64,000 bases of DNA from CAZMBI01 sp964564675. Lineage in GTDB: Bacteria; Pseudomonadota; Alphaproteobacteria; Rickettsiales; UBA3002. The stretch's first letter is position 1, and each line of letters starts with the position of its first letter. Where the stretch lies: the NCBI GenBank assembly GCA_964564675.1, contig CAZMBI010000003.1, positions 1 to 64,000 of the forward strand, written 5' to 3'. The notes beneath the pieces were generated by a model. It was not told where the DNA came from, did not search any database, and saw nothing but the letters and a program-made list of their open reading frames with translations. The translations under genes and the position numbers were made by a program. Shown one piece after another: positions 26,418 to 33,425 of this stretch.

Positions 26418-27371
26418 TTAACTCGTCACCAAATGGTATTGATAAAGAATATATAGAATGTACCAGCTGAACATCACCCCGCCTTCCGTACGGGAGATTT
26501 TCTTATCCGACATCATCAGCGGAATCAAGAGCGTGGAAGACACCAGCATAACAAAGATATCGCCTTCCAGAAACTGCTGGAGCACGCTGACCGGATGGAC
26601 GATCGCCGCGGCGGCCAGCACCGCGCAAATATTAAACAGATTACTGCCGATGACATTGCCCACCGCGATATCCGAATGCCGCCGGTAAGCCGCCACGCCG
26701 CAGGTCACCAGTTCCGGCGCCGAGGTCCCGATGGCGACAATGGTGGCCGCAATCACCCCTTCGCTTACCCCGAAGGCGCGCGCCATATCGGAAGCGCCAT
26801 CCACCAGAATATCGGCGCCGAATATCAGCAACACAAAGCCGGCCGACAACAGTGCCAAGGATAACAGCCAGCCATAGTCATATTGGGTTTCTTCCTCGAA
26901 CTCCTGGAGAATCTCCGGCGCTGCCTTACGCCGTGACAGACGAAACATATTGGCCAGGTAGCCCACCAGGATCGCCAGCAACACGATGCCTTCCAGCCGC
27001 GAGACGATATTATTGCTCATGAAAACGAACATAAGCACGCTGACCAGCACCATCAGAATCCCGTCGCGCTTGGTGATATCCGGATTGGTTTTGATGGGAT
27101 AGATCAGCGCTGTCACCCCGAGCACGAGCAACACGTTGGCGATATTGCTGCCGATGACGTTACCCAAGGCGATATCGGGATGGCCTTCCAGCACCGCCAT
27201 GATACTGACCACCATCTCCGGCGCCGAGGTGCCCATGGCGACAATGGTCAGCCCGATCACCACCACCGGGATGCTCAACCGATTAGCCACAGAGACCGCG
27301 CCGCGCACCAAACCCTCGCCGCCGGCGATCAGCATCAGCAGGCCGCCGACAATCTGCAGCATATCTTCCAT
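26418..27371 (-). CDS. CaCA-family sodium/calcium exchanger (YrbG-like)
   Basis: A 317-residue inner-membrane antiporter with about ten membrane segments in two inverted halves. Each half carries the alpha-repeat motif: GTSAPEMVVS near residue 47 and GTSAPELVTC near 216, each followed by GNVIGSN. These residues form the ion-binding site in the family. The ions exchanged here (Ca2+ with Na+ or H+, possibly with K+) cannot be told from sequence. AAGGAA lies eight bases before ATG. It is the first gene of the minus-strand chain and diverges from murJ across 73 bases. Confidence 0.88.
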   Translation of the reverse strand: MEDMLQIVGGLLMLIAGGEGLVRGAVSVANRLSIPVVVIGLTIVAMGTSAPEMVVSIMAVLEGHPDIALGNVIGSNIANVLLVLGVTALIYPIKTNPDITKRDGILMVLVSVLMFVFMSNNIVSRLEGIVLLAILVGYLANMFRLSRRKAAPEILQEFEEETQYDYGWLLSLALLSAGFVLLIFGADILVDGASDMARAFGVSEGVIAATIVAIGTSAPELVTCGVAAYRRHSDIAVGNVIGSNLFNICAVLAAAAIVHPVSVLQQFLEGDIFVMLVSSTLLIPLMMSDKKISRTEGGVMFSWYILYILYQYHLVTS

Positions 27372-27444
27372 ATTGGAATTTCCTTAAGTCCTGCTATGGG
27401 ATAAAGTCCAAATGGATTCCTGTCAATGAAATCGCAGTCCGCCT
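27372..27444. promoter_or_regulatory. Divergent control region, CaCA exchanger / murJ
   Basis: Seventy-three bases separate the two starts, and both genes must be driven from here. I found no convincing -35/-10 pair; GATAAA (27399-27404) is the best -10-like hexamer toward murJ. Confidence 0.25.
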
Positions 27445-28998
27445 ATGTCCTTGCTTAAATCCACTGCCATCATTGGCAGCCTGACATTCGTTTCGCGGAT
27501 TTTCGGCTTTCTGCGTGACGTGCTGATTGCCAATGTCATCGGCGCGAGCTGGCTGTCGGATGCGTTCTTTGTGGCCTTCAAACTGCCCAATTTCTTCCGC
27601 CGGCTATTTGCCGAGGGGGCATTTAATGCCGCCTTTGTGCCGCTTTTCACCGGCAAGCTGACGGCGGAAGGCAAAGACGCCGCCCTGCGTTTCGCCTCGG
27701 AAGTGCTGGTCGTGCTGTTACTGGTATTATTGCTGCTTAATGCGATTTTCCTGCTTTTCATGCCGTGGATTCTGCCGCTGTTTGCCCCCGGCTTTACCAA
27801 CGAACCCGATAAATTCGCCCTGACCGTCACCCTGGCGCGTATCGCATTCCCATATATCCTGTTTATTTCGCTGGTTTCCCTGCTTGGCGGCATCTTGCAT
27901 TCGCTGGGCCGTTTTGCCGCGATTGCGGCGGCGCCGATCCTGCTGAATATCTGCCTGATCGGGGCGCTGCTGGGGCTTGCCGCCTATACCGACACCCCGG
28001 CGCATGCGCTGAGCATCGGGGTCTTTCTCGCCGGCATCGTGCAGCTGATGTGGGTGGCGGCGGCCTGCCGGCGCGCCGATGCCCTGCCCGCCCTGCTGCG
28101 CCCGCGGCTGAGCGAACAGGTGCGCAAACTCTTCCACCTGATCGCCCCGGCCGCGCTGGGGGCTGGGGTGGCGCAGATCAATCTGCTGATCGATGTGGTG
28201 CTCGCCTCCACCTTCGCGGAAGGCGTGTCGTATCTGTATTATGCCGACCGGCTCAATGAACTGCCCATCGGTGTGATCGGCGTGGCGGTGGGCACGGCGC
28301 TGCTGCCCATGCTCTCCCGCCAGATCCGCCAGGGGGCGCATGAGCAGGCGCGTGAGAGCCTCAACCGCGCCATTGAGCTGGTGCTGGTGTTTGGTCTGCC
28401 GGCGGCGGCGGCCCTGCTGGTGATCCCCGAGCCGATTACTCGTACGCTGTATGAACACGGCGCATTCAAACCCGCCGATACAGCCGCCACCTACACGGCG
28501 ATGGCGGCCTTTGCCGCCGGCCTGCCCGCCTTCGTGCTGGTCAAGGTGCTGGCACCCGGGTTTTACGCCAATGAAGATACCAAAACGCCATTTTACATCG
28601 CGCTATTTTGTGTCGTGGTCAATCTGAGTTTTAACCTGATCCTGATGCAGTTTTACGCCCATGTCGGGCTGGCCATGGCCACCGCCATTGCCGGGTGGGT
28701 CAATGCCGGGCTGATGGCGCTGATTTTATTCCGCCGCCGTTTACTGGTGCCGGATGCGGCGCTGATCCGGCGCAGCGGGCGTATGGCGCTGGCCGCGCTA
28801 GGCATGGCCGGGGTGCTGCTGGCGCTTAATACAGGGATGGCAGCGTGGCTGGCCGGGAACAAATGGCAGCAGGTTGGTGCTTTAAGCGTCCTGGTGCTGA
28901 TCGGCGCGGCCGTTTATGGCGGGCTATGCCTGTGGCTAAAAGCGGTGGAGCCAGGCGAGATACGGCAACTGCTGAAGCGCCGCTCAGCCGAGCAATAA
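27445..28998 (+). CDS. murJ: Lipid II flippase MurJ
   Basis: A 517-residue polytopic membrane protein of the MOP superfamily (about 14 segments) that flips the peptidoglycan precursor lipid II across the inner membrane. The N-terminus LLKSTAIIGSLTFVSRIFGF and FFVAFKLPNFFRRLFAEGAF are strongly conserved in MurJ, and the second half shows YYADRLNELPIGVIGVAVG and FYANEDTKTPFYIA. The 3' end overlaps the convergent uppP by 15 bases, so two genes of the lipid II/undecaprenyl cycle meet here. Confidence 0.93.
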   Translation: MSLLKSTAIIGSLTFVSRIFGFLRDVLIANVIGASWLSDAFFVAFKLPNFFRRLFAEGAFNAAFVPLFTGKLTAEGKDAALRFASEVLVVLLLVLLLLNAIFLLFMPWILPLFAPGFTNEPDKFALTVTLARIAFPYILFISLVSLLGGILHSLGRFAAIAAAPILLNICLIGALLGLAAYTDTPAHALSIGVFLAGIVQLMWVAAACRRADALPALLRPRLSEQVRKLFHLIAPAALGAGVAQINLLIDVVLASTFAEGVSYLYYADRLNELPIGVIGVAVGTALLPMLSRQIRQGAHEQARESLNRAIELVLVFGLPAAAALLVIPEPITRTLYEHGAFKPADTAATYTAMAAFAAGLPAFVLVKVLAPGFYANEDTKTPFYIALFCVVVNLSFNLILMQFYAHVGLAMATAIAGWVNAGLMALILFRRRLLVPDAALIRRSGRMALAALGMAGVLLALNTGMAAWLAGNKWQQVGALSVLVLIGAAVYGGLCLWLKAVEPGEIRQLLKRRSAEQ

Positions 28999-29886
28999 CA
29001 CCAGCATCACGCTGCCCACGGCAATCCGGTACCAGGCAAAGGGGACAAAGCCATGGCGGCTGATGAAGGCGATGACACTGCGCACGACCAGCATGGCGGC
29101 GAGAAAAGCGGCGATAAAACCGGCCGCGATCAAACCCAGCCCCTCCGCGCTCACCGTCGCCCAGTTCTGATAAAGATCATAGACGGTAGCCGCCAGCATG
29201 GTCGGAATCGCCAGAAAAAAAGAGAATTCGGTAGCCGCCTTGCGGTCCACCTTCAGCAGCAGCGCCCCCATGATGGTCGCCCCCGAGCGCGAGGTGCCGG
29301 GTATCATAGCCAGGCACTGGCACAGGCCGATTTTCAGCGCCAGCGACCATGAGAAACGCTCCATCGTATGATGCTGCGGCGTGGGTTTATAGCGCTCGAT
29401 CACAATGATGAGCACCCCGCCGATCACCAGCGTCACCGCCACCACCACCGGATCGAACAGCACCGATTTGATGAAGCCGTGCAAACCGGCGCCGATCACC
29501 ATCGCCGGTAAAAACGCGATGAACAGGGTCAGCAGAAAATAAAGATTGGGTGTGGTCTGGACATTTACCCGCCGCCAGCCCGGCCCTTTCCCATCGATAG
29601 CGGAGGGAAATGGTTCCTGCCCCCGTTTATGCCAAACGCTCAGCAGCGGGTCCAGCTCCTGCCACGCACCGCATACCAGCGTAATAATCTTCTCGCGATA
29701 CAGCCAGCACACCGCCAGAATCGCGCCGAGCTGGATAACGATTTCGAACAGCTTGCCCGGCGGGCCCTGAAATCCGATTAAATCGATCAACAAGATGAGA
29801 TGACCGGTGGACGATACCGGGATAAACTCGGTGAGGCCCTCGACAAGGCCGAGCAAAAGCGCCTGCAGGAGATCGGTTACGCCCAT
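28984..29886 (-). CDS. uppP: Undecaprenyl-diphosphate phosphatase, with an in-frame insertion
   Basis: An inner-membrane enzyme (BacA family) that recycles the lipid carrier for peptidoglycan and O-antigen and gives bacitracin tolerance. Catalytic motifs are EGLTEFIPVSSTGHL (16-30) and PGTSRSG (196-202). The 300 residues include an unusual polar segment (about 87-106: KRGQEPFPSAIDGKGPGW) between membrane segments; most family members have a much shorter loop there. The DNA of that stretch folds as a GC-rich palindrome, so it is probably an inserted repeat. The active-site motifs are intact, so the enzyme should work. Confidence 0.92.
   Translation of the reverse strand: MGVTDLLQALLLGLVEGLTEFIPVSSTGHLILLIDLIGFQGPPGKLFEIVIQLGAILAVCWLYREKIITLVCGAWQELDPLLSVWHKRGQEPFPSAIDGKGPGWRRVNVQTTPNLYFLLTLFIAFLPAMVIGAGLHGFIKSVLFDPVVVAVTLVIGGVLIIVIERYKPTPQHHTMERFSWSLALKIGLCQCLAMIPGTSRSGATIMGALLLKVDRKAATEFSFFLAIPTMLAATVYDLYQNWATVSAEGLGLIAAGFIAAFLAAMLVVRSVIAFISRHGFVPFAWYRIAVGSVMLVLLLG
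29569..29628 (-). repeat. Palindromic element read in frame inside uppP
   Basis: On the coding strand CCATTTCCC and GGGAAAGG flank a short loop, and a G-rich tail follows (GGGCTGGCGGCGGGTA). This is the hairpin-plus-G-rich-tail layout seen in the hemF and ampG elements. It encodes uppP residues 87-106 without breaking the frame. The edges are estimated. Confidence 0.5.
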
Positions 29887-29969
29887 AAAAGATTCCGGGT
29901 TACAGGTTTTTGGGTTTCAGGGTATCAGGATCATGCCGGAAGCCGGAACCGTTCCCCTTGGAGTCTGTC
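29887..29969. repeat. Short degenerate direct repeats between petC and uppP
   Basis: GGGTTACAGG and GGGTTTCAGG occur 15 bases apart, followed by a further GTATCAGG. Similar low-complexity text occurs at the start of ampG. I see no gene here and no clear terminator. Confidence 0.4.
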
Positions 29970-30722
29970 TTAGTGAACATCCCGCCAGATGCGTTTCTTG
30001 GCCAGATAAAACAGCACGGTGAACACCGCCAGAAAGAGCATGACGCGCAGCCCCATGCGCTTGCGGGTTTCCATTTCCGGCTCGGCCGCCCATTGCAGGA
30101 AATTGACCACATCCTTCGTCTGTTGTTGGAGCGTGGCCTCGGTTCCGTCCTGATAGTCCACCATACCGTCCGACAAGGGCGGCGCCATGGCGATGAGTCC
30201 GCCCGCCATATAGGGATTATAATATTGGCCGGCGGCAAGCTCCATATCCGCCGGCGGATCTTCATAACCGGTCAGCAGGGAATAGACATAATTCGCGCCG
30301 TCGGGGCGGGCTTTGATAATCAGACTGAGATCGACCGGATAGGCCCCGTTATTCATGGCCCGCGCCATTTTCTCGTTGGGATAGGGCGAGGGAAACGTAT
30401 CCGTCGGCCGGCCGGGGCGGTCATACATTTCACCGTCATCGTTGGGCCCGTCTTCAAACGTGTATTGCGCAGCCAGCGCCTTGACTTCGGCTTCGCTGAA
30501 ACCGACATCTTTCAGTTTGCGGAACGGGATACGCGTCAATCCGTGGCAGGCAGAGCACACCTCGCGATAGACCTGCAGCCCGCGCTGGATGGAGAGCTCG
30601 TTGAAGCGGCCGAACACTCCATCAAACGCCCAGTCCATCTGTTTGGGTGATTTGGCGTCACCGGCGGCAAAGGCCGATGCGCTGATCAGAACGACCAGGC
30701 AGGAGAGAATCAAACGTGTCAC
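29970..30722 (-). CDS. petC: Cytochrome c1 of the bc1 complex
   Basis: The haem c subunit of ubiquinol-cytochrome c reductase, anchored on the periplasmic face. A signal peptide (residues 1-20) is followed by FGRFNELSIQRGLQVYREVC, the haem motif C56-S-A-C-H60 and a C-terminal membrane anchor (VMLFLAVFTVLFYLAKKRIW). The segment YMAGGLIAMAPPLSDGMV should supply the axial methionine. The length, 250 residues, is typical. The start overlaps the petB stop by four bases, so c1 is a separate protein and not fused to cytochrome b as in some alphaproteobacteria. Confidence 0.93.
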   Translation of the reverse strand: MTRLILSCLVVLISASAFAAGDAKSPKQMDWAFDGVFGRFNELSIQRGLQVYREVCSACHGLTRIPFRKLKDVGFSEAEVKALAAQYTFEDGPNDDGEMYDRPGRPTDTFPSPYPNEKMARAMNNGAYPVDLSLIIKARPDGANYVYSLLTGYEDPPADMELAAGQYYNPYMAGGLIAMAPPLSDGMVDYQDGTEATLQQQTKDVVNFLQWAAEPEMETRKRMGLRVMLFLAVFTVLFYLAKKRIWRDVH

Positions 30723-32224
30723 GCGTACGCTTCCTTATGTTGCGAGGAGTGTTGCGACGATAAGATCGCCTCGCCGATACTTGCCGGCAGCGGCAGCGGT
30801 TTTTCCTTTTTGCCGAGAACAGGCAGCAAAAGCAAGAAGTGGAAAAAATAGTAACCGGTGGCAATCAGGCTGATGGAAATATCCACCAGGCTGTCGGCCA
30901 GCCATTCGGGTGCAGGGATGGCAAGCATGGCGGTGTTGGCAGCCTGAGCACAGCCTTCCTCGCCGGCGCAGAACACCACCAGAATGCCCCAGTCCGCGGT
31001 TTGTGAGCCGGCATAGCCCAGCACCAGACAGTCAATCACCAGCAGCCAGAAAAACCATTTATAGATAGGCCGGTAATTGGTGCTGCGCACGGGCGAGGTA
31101 TCCAGCCAGGGCAGAGCGAACAGCAGCAGAATCGAGCCGAACATGGCCAGCACGCCACCCAGCTTAGGGCTGATGGCCGCGCCGCCAAAACCGGCGATCG
31201 TCAGCACCAGACCCAGCACGCCGCTGATCATCACGTAATTCAAAGCATATTTGTGTTTCCATAACCAAACCGCCAGACCGAGCGCGGGCAGGCCGATCAT
31301 CCACAGCGGAATGCTGAAGGTAATAGCGCGCAAAATGGCATAAAACGGCAGGAAATACCATTCCGGCACGATATGCGCCGGAGTCACCAGCGGATCGGCC
31401 TCGATATAATTATCCGCATGGCCGAGATAGTTTGGCGCAAAAAACAGAAAGGCGGCAAACACCAGCAGGAATACCCCGAAGCCGAAGAAATCCTTCACCG
31501 TATAATAGGGATGAAAGGGAATCGTATCCTGCGGACCTTTAACATCAATGCCTTTGGGGTTGTTCGAGCCATAGGCATTGAGCGCGAGAATATGCAGAAA
31601 TACCACGCCTACCGTCACGAAAGGCAGCAGAAAATGCAGTGCGAAGAAGCGGTTCAGCGTCGGGTTGTCGACCGAGAATCCACCCCACAGCCAGGTAACG
31701 ATAGACTCACCGACCAGCGGCAAAGCCGAGAACAGGTTGGTAATCACTGTCGCGCCCCAGAAACTCATCTGCCCCCAGGGCAGCACGTATCCCATGAAGG
31801 CGGTGGCCATCATCAGCAGCAGGATGATCACGCCCATCCACCACAATACTTCGCGCGGTGTTTTGTAGGAGCCGTAATACAGCCCCCTGAAAATATGGAT
31901 GAATACCACAACAAAAAACATCGACGCACCGACCGCGTGCATATAGCGAAGCAGCCAGCCATTATTGACGTTGCGCATGATATATTCTACCGAATCAAAC
32001 GCGTGGTTGACATGCGGCACGTAGTGCATGGCCAGGAAAATCCCGGTGATGATCTGGGTGATCAGACACAACCCGGCGAGCGAACCAAAATTCCAGAAAT
32101 AATTAAGGTTTTTCGGAGTCGGATGGCGGCGCCCCACCATCTTGTCGGTGGCGTAGATAATCGGCAGGCGGCTATCCAGCCAGCCGACCCAGCCTTTATA
32201 CGGCGTATTATGATGCAATGCCAT
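30719..32224 (-). CDS. petB: Cytochrome b of the bc1 complex, longer than usual
   Basis: The diheme membrane subunit that holds the quinol-oxidising and quinone-reducing sites. Haem-ligand histidines lie in MHAVGASMFFVVVFIHIFRG and RFFALHFLLPFVTVGVVFLH; the Qo-site motif PEWYF is present (IVPEWYFLPFYAIL). At 501 residues it exceeds the roughly 430-445 common in alphaproteobacteria. The excess is mostly a loop between the last two membrane segments, containing CAGEEGC and about 30 extra residues, plus a short polar tail (SSQHSSQHKEAYA). It is the middle gene of petABC and starts 11 bases after petA. Confidence 0.94.
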   Translation of the reverse strand: MALHHNTPYKGWVGWLDSRLPIIYATDKMVGRRHPTPKNLNYFWNFGSLAGLCLITQIITGIFLAMHYVPHVNHAFDSVEYIMRNVNNGWLLRYMHAVGASMFFVVVFIHIFRGLYYGSYKTPREVLWWMGVIILLLMMATAFMGYVLPWGQMSFWGATVITNLFSALPLVGESIVTWLWGGFSVDNPTLNRFFALHFLLPFVTVGVVFLHILALNAYGSNNPKGIDVKGPQDTIPFHPYYTVKDFFGFGVFLLVFAAFLFFAPNYLGHADNYIEADPLVTPAHIVPEWYFLPFYAILRAITFSIPLWMIGLPALGLAVWLWKHKYALNYVMISGVLGLVLTIAGFGGAAISPKLGGVLAMFGSILLLFALPWLDTSPVRSTNYRPIYKWFFWLLVIDCLVLGYAGSQTADWGILVVFCAGEEGCAQAANTAMLAIPAPEWLADSLVDISISLIATGYYFFHFLLLLPVLGKKEKPLPLPASIGEAILSSQHSSQHKEAYA

Positions 32225-32235
32225 TGGTGACTCCT

Positions 32236-32778
32236 TTACCCAATGCGAATGGTCGTATCATTGACGAACTGATATTCCGGCACCACCAGATTGGTCGGCG
32301 CCGGGCCTTTGCGTATGCGACCGGCTGTATCATAGTGAGACCCGTGACAGGGACAGAACCAGCCGTTATATTCCCCGGCGTTCTTACCGAGCGGCACACA
32401 GCCAAGATGCGTACAGATGCCGACCATAACCAGCCACTGCTCCTTGCCCTCTTTGACACGGGCCGAATCCGGCTGCGGATCGGGCAATGCCTCAAGGTTT
32501 ACGGCAAGGGACTTTTCTATATCTTCCGGCGTGCGATGGCGAATAAATACCGGCTTGCCACGCCACATCACCTTGATTTCCTGACCTTCGGCAATGGGGG
32601 CCAGATTGACCTCGATCGTCGCCAGCGCCAGTACGTCGGCGGCCGGGTTCATACTGTCGACAAAAGGCCAGACGGCGGCCGCTGCGCCCAGGCCCGCCAT
32701 GGCCGAGGCCGACAGCACGATAAAGTCCCGGCGTTCGGGTTGTTCCGGTGAATCAGAATGAGCGGTATTGTCTTGCAT
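32236..32778 (-). CDS. petA: Rieske iron-sulfur protein of the bc1 complex
   Basis: The 2Fe-2S subunit that takes the first electron from ubiquinol. The cluster ligands are C122-T-H124-L-G-C127 and C142-P-C144-H145, including the disulfide-forming cysteines. A twin-arginine signal anchor is visible (RRDFIVLSASAMAGLGAA, from residue 16), as expected for Tat-exported Rieske proteins. The 180 residues are typical. It is the first gene of petABC. A palindrome matching the Irr box ends 15 bases before its ATG and overlaps a TAGAAT -10-like hexamer. Confidence 0.95.
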   Translation of the reverse strand: MQDNTAHSDSPEQPERRDFIVLSASAMAGLGAAAAVWPFVDSMNPAADVLALATIEVNLAPIAEGQEIKVMWRGKPVFIRHRTPEDIEKSLAVNLEALPDPQPDSARVKEGKEQWLVMVGICTHLGCVPLGKNAGEYNGWFCPCHGSHYDTAGRIRKGPAPTNLVVPEYQFVNDTTIRIG

Positions 32779-32792
32779 CTCTCAAGCTCTAC

Positions 32793-32809
32793 TTTAGAAA
32801 AATTCTAAC
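32793..32809. promoter_or_regulatory. Irr-box-like operator (iron control element) at petABC
   Basis: TTTAGAA-AAA-TTCTAAC matches the alphaproteobacterial Irr consensus TTTAGAANNNTTCTAAA at 13 of 14 fixed positions, and its core TTAGAA/TTCTAA is a perfect palindrome. It overlaps TAGAAT on the minus strand, a likely -10 box of petABC. Irr represses or activates genes that use iron and haem, and cytochrome bc1 contains both haem and an Fe-S cluster. Confidence 0.6.
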
Positions 32810-32868
32810 CAATTTTCCAGTGTTTTGTTTGCTTCTCCGACCGTTTTATCTACGTGTGGCGGGGCACG

Positions 32869-32968
32869 TTGTGAAGCAAAAAATGCACACATATGTTATA
32901 TAAGTCGCGTTGTCGTATGGAGACACTGGCGGGATGACTTTCCGGCTACGGCATGCTATGCGCCCTGT
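32869..32968 (+). promoter_or_regulatory. Possible trmL-hemF promoter
   Basis: TTGTGA (32869-32874), a 17-base spacer and TATGTT (32892-32897) match the consensus moderately. The 5' leader would be about 65 bases. No clear ribosome site precedes the trmL ATG. Confidence 0.3.
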
Positions 32969-33421
32969 ATGCCGTCTGTGGTCTTATATCAGCCCGATAT
33001 CGCTGCCAATTTCGGGGCCTTATTGCGCCTGTGCGCCTGTGTCGGTCTGCCGCTGCATGTGATTGAACCCTGCGGCTTTCCGCTGGATGATAAGCGCATG
33101 CGCCGCGCTGGCATGGATTATATCGCGCTGGCGGACTGGCAGCGTCATGCCGGGTGGGAGGACTTTACCGCCTACCGCGCCGCGCAGGGCGGGCGGTTGC
33201 TGCTGCTGACGACCAAAGCCGCCACCCTTTACACAGACTTTCGTTTTCATGCACAAGATATGCTGCTATTGGGGCGGGAAAGCGCCGGTGTGCCGGAGCA
33301 AGTCCACCAGACGGCCGATGCGAGGCTGCTGATTCCGATGCAGCCGGGCGCCCGCTCACTTAATGTTGGCATGGCGGCGGCGATGGTTGTGGGCGAGATG
33401 AAACGGCAATTAGGGCATTAA
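32969..33421 (+). CDS. trmL: tRNA (cytidine/uridine-2'-O-)-methyltransferase TrmL
   Basis: A 150-residue SPOUT methyltransferase that modifies the wobble base of tRNA-Leu. The family motifs are clear: VVLYQPDIAANFGALLRLC at the N-terminus, LLLGRESAGVPEQVHQ in the middle and RSLNVGMAAAMVVGEM at the C-terminal knot. ATG 32969 is chosen because the family begins just before IVLY/VVLYQP; an in-frame ATG at 32825 would add unrelated residues. It precedes hemF by four bases. Confidence 0.9.
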   Translation: MPSVVLYQPDIAANFGALLRLCACVGLPLHVIEPCGFPLDDKRMRRAGMDYIALADWQRHAGWEDFTAYRAAQGGRLLLLTTKAATLYTDFRFHAQDMLLLGRESAGVPEQVHQTADARLLIPMQPGARSLNVGMAAAMVVGEMKRQLGH

Positions 33422-33425
33422 ACGG

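Noticed and set aside
31373..32230. A plus-strand open frame of 285 codons, rich in His and Gln
   Set aside because: Antisense to petB; its composition is what reverse-complemented membrane-protein codons produce.
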